Source of the DNA: Tetrapyrgos nigripes
Taxonomy: Eukaryota > Basidiomycota > Agaricomycetes > Agaricales > Campanellaceae
DNA length: 64,000 nt
Reading direction: 5' to 3'
Assembly: GCA_013368315.1 (NCBI GenBank)
Contig: JAACJM010000028.1
Coordinates: 310,001-374,000 of the forward strand
Part shown: piece by piece, positions 35,127 to 45,748 of the stretch
Position numbering within the stretch: the stretch's first letter is position 1
Layout: each line of letters starts with the position of its first letter
Made by a program: the position numbers and the translations under genes
The notes under the pieces: model-generated
The model's input: only the letters and a program-made list of their open reading frames with translations
What the model was told of the DNA's origin: nothing
The model's database searches: none

Positions 35127-35142
35127 GATGTTGAACATGACA
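35127..35142 (+). promoter_or_regulatory. Homeodomain-type operator GATG-N9-ACA
   Basis: GATG at 35127-35130, nine bases, then ACA at 35140-35142, 63-78 bases before the clp1 ATG. This matches the hsg-like spacing proposed for heterodimeric mating-type homeodomain proteins in basidiomycetes. It lies between the TATA-like sequence and the start codon. Such a seven-base match is expected by chance in a few per cent of promoters, so the evidence is suggestive only. Confidence 0.4.
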
Positions 35143-35159
35143 GCCGAACCCCCTTGGTC

Positions 35160-35165
35160 TATATA
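35160..35165 (-). promoter_or_regulatory. TATA-like box of clp1
   Basis: TATATA on the minus strand about 96 bases before the clp1 ATG. Confidence 0.4.
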
Positions 35166-38019
35166 CAAACCACCCATACCGTCAATCTTCTCTGTCGTTG
35201 AGCCCAGTTTCCTAATTAGGTTATCCAAGGAAGGCAATTTCGACTCACCACTCGCAATCCGCTTATTTGCAACTGTATGGCATCACAATGAGCTGAGAAT
35301 TTCCTTCTTCGGTATTGTGTTGTCGCCCAGAAGCGGCATTCTTTCAATGCCTGGTTCGCTGCATACGGAAGAAGACAATAAAGAACCTGTTCCTCTTTTG
35401 TGTTTCCCTTCTTGTGTTTCCCTTTGTCCGTTGCGATGTTAGTGATCAGCTGGGAAACTTCTGGAACTACAACGAGCACGCCGCCAATACGAAAGTAAAG
35501 CGCAAGAATGATGGATGCAAGAAGTGCTGTCTGCCCTTGTCTGCCCACACGCAGGGAAGTCTATAGCGGGGGCTTAAAGCACTAGGAGCTGGTTCGACGG
35601 AAAGATGTACTTACAAGCAATTGCAAATTGCAAACGTCGACGATGCGTCCTGGGCTTAGGGTTTGCCGTGGGAAATTTGATGTATACCTGACCCCAGCAG
35701 CGCACGAACCACCTCTGGCCGCCCAGGTACACCATATGTACAGTACCCTCTTTTTTTAAGCCTTCAATTCCATTTTGGCATATGATATTGTCTCTGTTTA
35801 GGGCACTACGTCGGAGCTGGGAATATCGAGGAATGCCGTGCAAACTATGAGGCCGCAATTGATCTCTCGGATGATGCAACGGTCGTATAGGTATGGTTTG
35901 ATGACGGGAGGTGAGTATCGCGAGTGCCTTGTCCTTGTCTAGCTTTAATGACAGTAACATAATTTCAGGCTGCAATTTGTTACTTGCGCAGTTTTTTCTG
36001 TTGATGTTTGCCTAGTCTTGCGTCCTGAAGGAGCCATTTCGTGGGCCTGATTATCCCGCTTCCGGGCTCTGCCACTGAGGCATCGGGTGGAAACGTGCGG
36101 ATCAAAGTCGCTTTTGACGGATGAACGAGTACCAGCCCTGCTGGATTGCCATGGTCTAGCAACGGGTTTTCGGTCAAACTTGCGCTTCTTGAGATTTCTT
36201 CCTCAGTACAGCTCCAACTCGGTACTTGGTGTACTAGGTGTATGCGTTCTGCTGTTTCTCAGAATGTCCCATTCCGAGTCTGGAGTTTTGTTCCACATGT
36301 TCCTAGCATGCACTGTATTCTCGGTGAGTCATTCGTAGACTTCGCAATGTCAATTTGCTTTTTGTTTTTCTTGACAGATGCAAGTTGTTCAATGTCTTGA
36401 CGTATAAAACATCCACCTTGCTTCAACAATTTACTTGAAGCCATTGAGACCGAAGTTCTGGTCGTCCTTTTGTTGTTCCCACACCTAACTGAATAACCAA
36501 AGCCTCTATTGATAGCTAGAGCAGTGAGTGCTCGCGTGGACATGCTGAGCTCCGACTTCGTCTGAGTTCGTATCTACAAGGGTACAAGGGTCAATGAGTA
36601 TGAACGACTGTTGGGATCGGCAACTTACCTGCGAGAGTTCAGGCGTCATTCGTGTCGTTATCCAGCGATGATTGGGCGACGATTGGGGCATGAATAATGA
36701 TCATGTTGAATTGAAACGAAAACTGGACCGACACTGGCTGATATCGAATGTCGGCATTGTGGGTGTTGGGCGTCGAGCTTGCTAATGTTGGGGACTAGTA
36801 ACTTGTAAGTCGTTCGTTGTCTGTCAGATCGGCTGGCTAGAGGCTGGGTGGGTGGTCCAATGGTGGATGTGGCGCAGGTCACCGTACCTGTAGTATGGTG
36901 GCAGAGCGAGTCAGGAGTCAAATTTACGTCGGACGTTTGAACGGGTTGGTGGCAAAGGCAGGGCAAGGCCGGGAAAAACAGTTTAGGCCGATGTGTCTGG
37001 TTGGATGGCTTGGGTGATGGTGTGAGTGTGGGTGGTCGACGACGAGGCGTTGATGACTTGGACACTATCATTAGGAAGTCGGCGAAAGCTGGAGGCGGGG
37101 TTTGGTGTCGAAGTGAGGAATGAGGAGAAGGCGAGGGGAAGAAATAAAGGACTCACTGCCGGTTAATTGTTCAGGTTTTAAGGTGTTCTTGAGTGAGTCA
37201 ACTGCACTGCATCGTGCAACTTGAAGGTACGGTGTCTGTCCAGGCGGCTGGGTGAGCACATAGGATGACAGGAAAGTACTAGTAAAGAGTAAGGAGACAA
37301 AGCCAGGCGCAGGGTGTCGGAAATGGATGGTTGAGTTAGAGTAAGAACGATATAAGGTTGAGCGTCTGGAACAAGGAGGCGTTGTGGCTGATTGATTCCG
37401 ATATGACTATTCACAGCTTTTTTGGTCCAAGTGACCCACTCTCTCCCACTGACTCTTGATCCGGATCATGCTTCCAATCTCTCAGGTTGAATCCATTCGC
37501 GAGGAGACAGCATTTTGGAGACTCTACAGGCCTTTCGGCGCGTACGAAACGTACGTAGTAGCAACTGGATAATAAGTAGTAACGGAGTAGTAGGTGACTC
37601 GGACCTCAAGCATTGGTGATTTTGTTAACGAGATATTGTGATGATCTCACTTTTGTCTATGCATTTGCTATACTCGTTTGCGGCTGAGCCCCTGACGCTG
37701 AGTTTTGGGCCTCTCACCACGAGCGCTTAGTACTAGCGGCTGTGCCTTTTGATGGCACCTACTTACTTACCAAATATCTCTGCCACAGCGTTGCTACAAC
37801 AAATGCGACAGTGACAATTGCAAGAATCTGAAGAACTGAGTGAACAACGCTGAGCCTCCTAAACTGCTGCTTGGTGAAAGGCAGTATTTCCACGCCTGCC
37901 CATGTGACAGACGCGTCAAACATACGCGATCACGTGCAATACCAACCTTTCAACCATTACTTCATTGTCAACAATTTCGAAAAGCACAAGCGAAACGCCG
38001 CGGAGCGAAAACGGCGACA
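35166..38019. other. Long intergenic region upstream of clp1
   Basis: 2.85 kb between the divergent clp1 and SAP-domain genes. ORFs on the minus strand at 35574-35975, 36658-37071 and 37178-37414 have low-complexity or shadow composition and no splice support. A long, gene-free upstream region would suit a developmentally regulated gene such as clp1, but no individual site other than the GATG-N9-ACA was picked out. Confidence 0.45.
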
Positions 38020-41000
38020 ATGTCGACGACGACTGACATTCTTTTCAACTCCCCTGCTCTCAACTCTCTCAAGCGTGACCAATTGGTCAAGCTATGCAAG
38101 ATTCACTCCGTCAAGGCCTCAGGAAAAAACATCGAACTCATTGCGAGGTTGAAGCAGGTCGCAGAGACGCTTCCTAAAGATGCGCCTCTGAGTATAGCAG
38201 CGAGAAGTGAGACAGAGAATGAAGAAAGTGAAGAGGAGGAGGATGAGAAGGAGAACTTTATCGGTGGATTAGTCCGTGGACCAAGGATGGAGAGTATTGT
38301 GGAAGAAAGCTCTTCTCAAGGCTCTTTATCTTCCCATCGCTCAAGGGATTTCGGCACCGCAAGCTCTAAGAGTAAGCCCTTTCTTTCCTTTTCTTTGTTA
38401 TCCAGGCTCAAGTCTACTTCACGTGCATAGCATCCGTCAGTTCCTCAATCAAAGCCTTTGCCTCTTCCTTCGGGCTCAAGCGCAGTACTTCTGCAAAATC
38501 AAACTTGAGCACGTCTACGTCTTCAGCCTCTCTCATCTCCGTGCCGCCGCTTCCTGCCAACTCCAAACAACTCATTGATGAACTCAGTCTCCACGCTAAA
38601 CCCTATTCTTCCATTTCCGAAACCGACCCCAGCCTCATGCCTCAGACAGACAATTTCACATTCACACCAGACCCAAAGGTTCTCGCCAAATTCGATTTCA
38701 ACAACACTACAGACACAGCACCTATTCCAGGACATATTCTCCGTCCGGGTGCTCCAGCACCTGAGAATGCGCGTCTCAGTCTCGGTCTCGGTCTGGGACA
38801 GCCACCCTCCACTCCCAATAAGAAGGCTGCAACCACGACGATCAGGCTGATCTCCAATTCCTCCATAAACAACGATCCCACCGAGGCGAATGCAACCTCG
38901 TCCCTTGCAGGACCATCCACCCCACAGCTAAAGCCATGGAACACGACTTTCGACCTTGTTCTAGGTAGTCCTTCGAACAAGGTCAGCGTTTGGCCTCCCA
39001 GGGACAACGATGGGGAAAGGTTGTATCCTCGTTTGCCATTGGATTTCGGCGTCGCTGCGTCCAAGGCTTCTTCAGCTGAATCCACAGATAAGAACAAAGA
39101 CGTGGATATGCCTGATGCCTTGACTTTGTCGTCTTCCAAGGCGGAACCTGAACCAGTACCTTCCACCAGCAACGTCCTGTCTCCTAAATCCTCTGGCCCA
39201 CGCAAGTCTACCAACACCGCAGACGGAAATCCTTTCGTCTTTGGCTCCCCACTTCCCCAGCATCGTGTCTCCAATACTGCTTTCCGTTCCGCTGCAGCTG
39301 ACATCCTTGCTGAGATGAATAAACGTCTCGGTGCCGATGGCGTTGCGGGGGTTGACTCTGACATTCTCACTGGTCTTGTACCTGGCGCACATAAGGAGCC
39401 ACTCACCATGACTCCTACGAAAGACGGCCGTGAGATCAAGCCGTTGAGGAGTGGAGTCAAGGAGAAGTTCGAGAAGGCCCATGAAGAGCAATTTCGCAAT
39501 ATGGAGGGCATCGACGTGTATTTGGGAAGGAAGGTTGCATCGGGTGTGATGGCTGTTCCCAAGACTGCAGATAATGATAAGGAGCCGGTGAGGGCGGGGA
39601 AGAAGAGGAAATCGAGCGTGTTGGAAGAGGACAAGAAGCCTAGGAGACCCACAGCTGGACCTGTGAGATCGGCAGGCACCAGAGTCATCAGCAATGGCAG
39701 AAGGAATAAGTTGCCCGGAGCATTCGGTGACGATGATGACGATGAAGAGGATGTCGAAGTAGAAGAAGAACGCGCTGGAAAGAAGGCAAAGGTAGAGGTT
39801 GACGAGGAATATATCAAGAAAGCCGAGAAAGAGGAAGAAGAAGAGAGGGAGAGGCTAGCGAAGGAGAGAGAAGCGATTCGCAGGAAATTGGAGATACAGA
39901 GAGCGCGAAGAAGAAGCAGTGCTGCTGCTGGCAGATTGAGCACTGGGCGGGGAAGAGTTAGTGGAGCTGGTGTCCTGCGTACGTATCTCACTCGTTTGGT
40001 CACCCTGAATTGTACTGACCTGTCTTCAAATGCAGAGAAACCACCGCCGAAGCCTGCAGCAAGGTCCAGATTTGGCTTTTTGTCAACTGCAGCCAAGTCA
40101 ATTGTCAAAGGAGTCTGGGGAGGTGGAGGAACGAAGAAGCCTGCCCCGGCTCCTTCAACAGCCACCTCGTCGAATACAACTTCCAATGCGGGAGGCACGT
40201 CTTCCTCAAGGAAGTCTGTAACTACCACCACTTCTACGAAGGGTTCAATGGGTCCACCACCACCGCCTTCAGGAACTCAGAAGAGTAGACAGTCTACACT
40301 GAATGGTGCTGGACCTGCAAGGCCGTCTACGTCGTCTGCCGCGCCAACTTCTCTGCGAGTCCCCTCGAACAGGACGAAAGTTTCCATGACCGGTACTATG
40401 ACATCCATAAATTCTACTGCTTCCTCCGCCAACACGTCAAGGTCGCCCATTCCGTCTTTCGGAACGGCAACCAGAAACAGTAGTGTACGCTCCTCAGTAA
40501 ATGGTGTATCGACTACGGCATCTAGGAACCCCTCGCTGAGCGGTGCATCTGGAACGTCGGGTAGTAGGCTTTCCTCTACCTCAAATGCATCAGGCACTAC
40601 GTCTTCACGCGTCTCTAGCCTCGGGACACGTACTTCTGCTGGTTCCAGATTGTTAGCTCCTACAGCAAGCTCTCTGGCCAAGTCTGCTAATCCTAACGTG
40701 GCAACGCAAGCCAAACTGAGGGGTCTTTCCTCTGCTCCCACTACTCGTCCTTTGAACAGCATCACCAACGACCTGAGCTCGCCTGGTGGTAATGAAGCAG
40801 GCAAGACCACTCCTGGCAAGATATTCAGCAAACCATTGGTAGTTCCTCCTGGATCAGGTATTCCTAGTCCAGTCCGAACTCAGACAGCGTCAGGCTCTAT
40901 GACTGCTGCGTCAGCGGGAGTTGGAGTCATTCGGACAAAGTCGGGAAGGAAGCCTCGTATCTCCAGGTCAAAGGTCATTGCCAAGCTGGCTTCCCAACGT

Positions 41001-41306
41001 GCAGCTGCTTCTAGTGGTGGCGGTACCTCTGGCACATCGACTGGTACAAGCTCTGGTTCCACTCTTCGACCTTCATTGGGTGCTAATGCCCGTGTTCCCC
41101 GAAAGAGTGGCGGCGTTCGGAGTGCTGGTGGAAGAAGGAGTCATGCTGGTGATGTTGGACGAGGGAAGGAAGCGGCAGTGTTGATGAGTGCCAAAAAGAG
41201 AGCTAGGCAAAGCGAGTATGCGAGGAGGAGGAGTGGTAAACCTGTTGGGATGAGTGCTGGAGCTGCCATTTTGGGAAGAGAGGATGCGATGGATGTCGAC
41301 GACTGA
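38020..41306 (+). CDS. SAP-domain protein with NuSAP-like architecture
   Basis: Three exons, 38020-38371, 38431-39978 and 40036-41306, 1056 residues. The N-terminal SAP domain (residues 14-46: LKRDQLVKLCK, then KASGKNIELIARLKQ) is a DNA-binding motif. An acidic stretch carries a KEN box (residues 77-79). The middle includes AFRSAAADILAEMNKRLG, KEKFEKAHEEQFRNMEGID and a charged coiled coil (EEEERERLAKEREAIRRKLE), and the rest is Ser/Thr-rich and strongly basic, ending near AKKRARQSEYARRRSG. SAP domain, KEN box, a short 'EKxHExxFxxMxxIDxY' segment and a basic tail recall the animal nucleolar and spindle-associated protein NuSAP, which bundles microtubules at chromatin. The similarity is in order of features and is inference. 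The second intron is a multiple of three and free of stops, so its removal rests on the splice signals. Confidence 0.8.
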
Positions 41307-42004
41307 GTGGTTCATGACCTTTTCTTGATGATTTGCATCTCTGCTTTCGTTCTCTCGCTTTCGTCGTGTGATTTATCACTTATGTACTTGGCCCACCATT
41401 TAACGTCTAGTTCTTTTTCGACTGTTGTGTTACGTGAAATTTTCATTTACTTTGTTCGAATGTCCTTTCTCTTAATTACAATGTACATCTAGTGAGCTAT
41501 CATAGAGATCCGCCTTGCCCAACTTGAAGTTGAACAAACGGCGCGAGCGGCGAGCCTCTTCCACGTGTAATTTTTCAGTCTTACTCAGTTACTGTCAGCC
41601 AACCTAGTTTTTTCCAACCTAGCTGAGGCTTACTGTCTCCCAAGGAACACGATGTTTCACCGAGTCTCAATCTCATGAAGACATTTTCATCTGCGTCCTT
41701 TTTCCTGTCGATTTCTATCGCGGCTGTGTCAAATCGAGGAAGTGAGCATGGAATCCCTAACCAAAGACCAGTCATTTTAAAGCTGACGCTCATGTAATCC
41801 AGTCTCGAGCCCAGTGTAACCAGTCTGTGTACGTACGATGTCGCCGTGATTATCTCCAACGGCCGTGCAACCTTTACACATGTCCTCGGCCGGGGTTATT
41901 GCAACACCTAACCTGCCAGTGAACTATAAAGGTTCGCAACTATCCTGTTCGACGTTTGTTTACCGTCTTTATCTACTTTCATTCCCTCCTACTAGAACCC
42001 AGCC
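41307..42004. other. Intergenic before the alpha/beta hydrolase, with TATA box
   Basis: A TATAAA at 41925-41930 sits 75 bases before the hydrolase ATG. A minus-strand ORF (41581-41859, 92 codons) has plausible composition but no family features or splice context. Confidence 0.5.
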
Positions 42005-43468
42005 ATGGCAGAATACGCGCATCTCTCTACCCCAGATCCTGATCTTGTCCAAGCCTTGAAGGCGATGTCGCAGATGCCTCGGATGACGGATTTTGTCACA
42101 GGCCGTGCAGCTATGAAGACTGGGTTACTATCGCACGTCCAACGAAAACTCAAGCCTCAATTACCTCCTGGTGCGTAATTGTCCTATCTGCGAGTCGTGA
42201 TTGTCGTGTCTGATTGTATAACAGACTCGGAGTACGAGGTGCAAGACTACATGATCGATACAGGTGATGGGTCTGGAGCTCAGGTGTTGGCGAGAAGTGT
42301 TGTACCACGAAAGAACACACCAGATGAGAAGTTTCCGTTGCTATTCTGGATTCACGGTGGAAGTGAGTGGTATACGGCTCAAGGTCATTAATATATTCAT
42401 TTATCGACTTTTTACAGGTTGGTCTATGGGAAGCGCCGACATGGATGATTATCAAATGAGGATAACCAGTGTGAAGCTCAGGATTGCAGTCGTTAACTGC
42501 GAATATCGGTGAGCTTCTTTCCTGACCTTCACATTTCTGTGGGACTGACCTAATCAGGTTGGCCCCAGAACATCCCTTTCCAATTGGATTGAATGATTGC
42601 CATGCTGTCCTGAAGCACGTCAGTATAATTCTTTCGTGCCAAAGAGTGCCAGTGCTCAAGAATCCTCCAAATACCCGCTAGGTTGCAAGCAATCCAGAGA
42701 AATTTTCTGCCGAGCTCTCAAAGGGATTTATCATCGCTGGTTCTTCGGCTGGTGGTAACCTGAGTGCAGTCTTAAGCCACCGCGTGCGAGACGATACTTT
42801 CTTCAAGGAACGAGGTGTTTCTCTCACAGGGCAGGCACTACTCGTTCCAATAGTCATCCACCGAGAGGCGTATCCTGAACTTCCCGAGGAGTGCGTATCC
42901 CGAACTTTCAGGTCAATCTCAATTACTTACTCTATTGAGTTTGTCTCCAGTTATAGATCCAGACTGCTCTCTTTGGGATCAATCACTAATGCGCCAGGAC
43001 TTACTAGGGAAGACGGAGATTTGGCGTTTGGTAGGCAGCGCTTCTAACTTGAGAGAAAAAGACAACTGTACTCACAATGAAAACCTGATACCTTGCTATT
43101 TGCAGCTAGCTACAAGGCCCCGCCAACTGACCCAAACATGTCACCATTGCTATTCCCGTCCCACAAGGGACTACCTCCTGCCTTTATCCAAGTATGCGGG
43201 TTGGATCCTGTGAGGGACGACGGCTTGCTCTATGAAAGGGTATTGAAGGCTGATGGGGTTGAGACCAAGTTAATAGTGTGAGCACCTTCGTCTCCGTTAC
43301 CGTTGATCACACTTCTAACTCCTGCCTGGCGTCTGTAGATATCCCGGAGCGCCTCACTGGGTGGAATATTGGTTCCCTCACAAGCAAGTAGGCAAGAAAT
43401 TCCGTCAGGATTTTGTTGATGGTATCAAGTGGTTGTTAGACTTTTCTTCCAAGGATAGCACGGTCTGA
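42005..43468 (+). CDS. Alpha/beta hydrolase, hormone-sensitive-lipase (abhydrolase_3) group
   Basis: Eight exons: 42005-42170, 42225-42362, 42418-42508, 42558-42618, 42682-42890, 42951-43030, 43106-43277, 43339-43468; 348 residues. The oxyanion-hole motif HGG is at 99-101, the nucleophile is Ser174 in GSSAG, the acid is probably the Asp in CGLDPVRDD, and the base the His in [17 protein letters not shown], the classic HSL-family sequence after the oxyanion hole, is present. No signal peptide, so it is expected to be a cytosolic carboxylesterase acting on small or medium-chain esters; the natural substrate is unknown. The neighbour on the left is a nuclear protein and on the right a gene desert, so context gives no hint. 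Confidence 0.92.
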
Positions 43469-45748
43469 AGTAAAAGGACATATATAGATGATTAATGTCT
43501 ATTCAAGCTATGCAGCCTGTCATGCAAAGGAGACCAGGAGTGCCACATGAGTTGTGTCGTGCCTCACGCTTCTCGCCTCTACCATTGCGGATAGTACGTG
43601 ATCCTTCAGACACCTTGCTCCGGTCTCCCCAGCTCACGCCGGGATCGTCACCTTGTAAAGTGATGATACCAATTGACGCTCGTAGAAAGAAGGGATGATC
43701 ATCGCCATGGTCAAGCTTACAATTGTGGTTCTCGTAGACATGATACTATTGCAAGAGTTAATCGCCGCCAACTTAAGGTTCGCCCTGGACATCTGCAAAA
43801 ACTTCAGCCACTGCCAGTTCCTAGTAGTACTCAATCTTAGGGCTGATATCACGTTAGCACTAAAGTGGATGAGAATTCGTCTACATTTCTGTCGTTAACT
43901 AAGACATAGTCGCATACTTTCAAGTGAAAATAGATGTGTTCTCCCGTCAGAAATCAAAAAAGTTTGAACGGATACAGTGTCCTGGGACTTGAGTCATAAG
44001 ATATTACTCAGGCCACTTGCTGAATCTCATGTGCAAGTTGATTAGTTGTGTGGCTTTCGTTCCGTCCACCCTGTAGCAGTAATTTGGAAGTCTGACGAGG
44101 ACCAGAGGGCTAATGATCACGGTATACGTGAAGCAGACTCAAGCAGTGTAGCGTGGTACACGACCCTTTCTCATACTTATCTCTTGAATTGCGCGCGTTC
44201 TAGCATCCATAGAAAAGAATATGTACAGTCGGATGTTTTCACCTTTGCTTAGAAGTGAGAACTCGGCATTTGAAGGTCGGTCGGGTGCTGTTTCACCGAT
44301 AACATCCAAATCCTATTTTACCCCAATGGCTCCATCAGAGGATGATGTATACTCTGAATCGGGCAGATGGACACACTGGGAAGCACGCTACGCGATTACT
44401 GAATTTAATTTTAGAGCGAAGTAAAAACAGACTGTAGTAGGTTCCGGTTTTGACAAGGTGACCATGGGCAGTTTGAGCTGGTGTAAACACGCTATGTATG
44501 AATGCAGAGGGTCCACATAGTACCCGTACTCAGGCGTGGACGCGCTCTTTCTCTTGGCTTCACAGGAGAATGTGAAGACAGGGGATTGTACGACTTACGA
44601 CGGCGTTTGTGAGATCATTCTCTCGATCATGATAAAGCCAGCTGTGGATCGACAGCTATGGACAGATGCCCGGGCGTTTGTATGAAGTTCAGAATGGTTA
44701 AACGTCAAAAGAGATGTTTTAGCAACACGAACACGAGTCAATGTTATGGAGCCACCCTTAAAGCCTCAAGGAACATTTGATTCTTGAACCTAGCAGCACT
44801 GGGCGCGCATCATCTTCACTAGTGAAGTCAGAAGTTTGTCATCAGTCTAGTCGCCGGGTCCAAATCCGAAGCAAAGGTCTTGAATGAGGTCTTGCGCCAC
44901 CGGTACTTATATAGATCTGCACCTTATCTGCAACAAAACGTTCGGAGCTATAAATTTGTCCCCAAGTTGGAAGCTTGCAAAGGCAGTGCTAACGAGAACG
45001 GATATTAAGAAAGAAAGTTCGGTGTTTTTGGCTGGAGGTCAGCAGATAGAAAGGTTGTGGAAGTAGATGATAAATGAGGTGAGAATGAACGGGGTTTGCC
45101 TTGAAACCATTCAGCTCCAAGTGGAGAGGAGTTGAGCGCAAGGTTCTTGGCAGGTATTCAATTAGAATTTGCATTTGCTGCATGATCGTCCAAGGGTTAT
45201 CCACATCCAAGGGTTGTCCAATGGCAAGTGTCAGACAATCAGTCTTAGGCTACTCTTTGCCATTTGGGCAGGGATGATGACTGGATCAGTGGATGGGCTT
45301 CACCACAAGCCCATGAGATGATGCAGAAATCCTGGTACTTCATGTGATATGTTTTGATTGTTGCAAGCCAAATGCAAAACTTGTGCAAAACCACGTCGAA
45401 TCGGGATAAATTGAGATTATGATTGCAACCCGTGTACTTGAGTCTTTACGTTAACATCCGGATTGACGACTTGAAGGTTTATAAACAGACAGAGCTGATT
45501 TTTTGCAGAGGAGACAGTCAAAGTAGTAAAAGAATGGAGCAGTAATCATGAGGGTAGTATAGAAGCGAAAGATGGAAGTGCGCGCGCATGTACGGAGGCT
45601 CGGAGTCGCTTTCTGAGGTCCGAATCGAAACTTGCCGATTACGCGAGATTTTTGATGGCAGATGTTACCCTTGGACGGGAAATGAGTTGTTTGCTTTTCA
45701 GCCCTGACTACCATCTTCTCTCCTTCTCATCGTCTCCTCGGCGAGCAG
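43469..45748. other. Gene-poor stretch, 2.3 kb
   Basis: Only short ORFs (for example 43495-43698 and 44221-44424 on the plus strand). None has a domain or supported intron. The final 200 bases should be the promoter of the Zn2Cys6 gene. Confidence 0.5.

Noticed and set aside
35574..37420. Several minus-strand ORFs upstream of clp1
   Set aside because: Pro/Ser/Thr-rich or patchy sequences without domains or introns; more likely noncoding.
38642..40231. Minus-strand open frame of 529 codons
   Set aside because: Lies opposite the SAP-domain gene; its Leu/Ser/Val-rich composition is the usual antisense shadow of a Ser/Glu/Lys-rich coding strand.
41581..41859. Minus-strand ORF of 92 codons with natural composition
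   Set aside because: No domain, no intron support, and it sits in the promoter region of the hydrolase gene.
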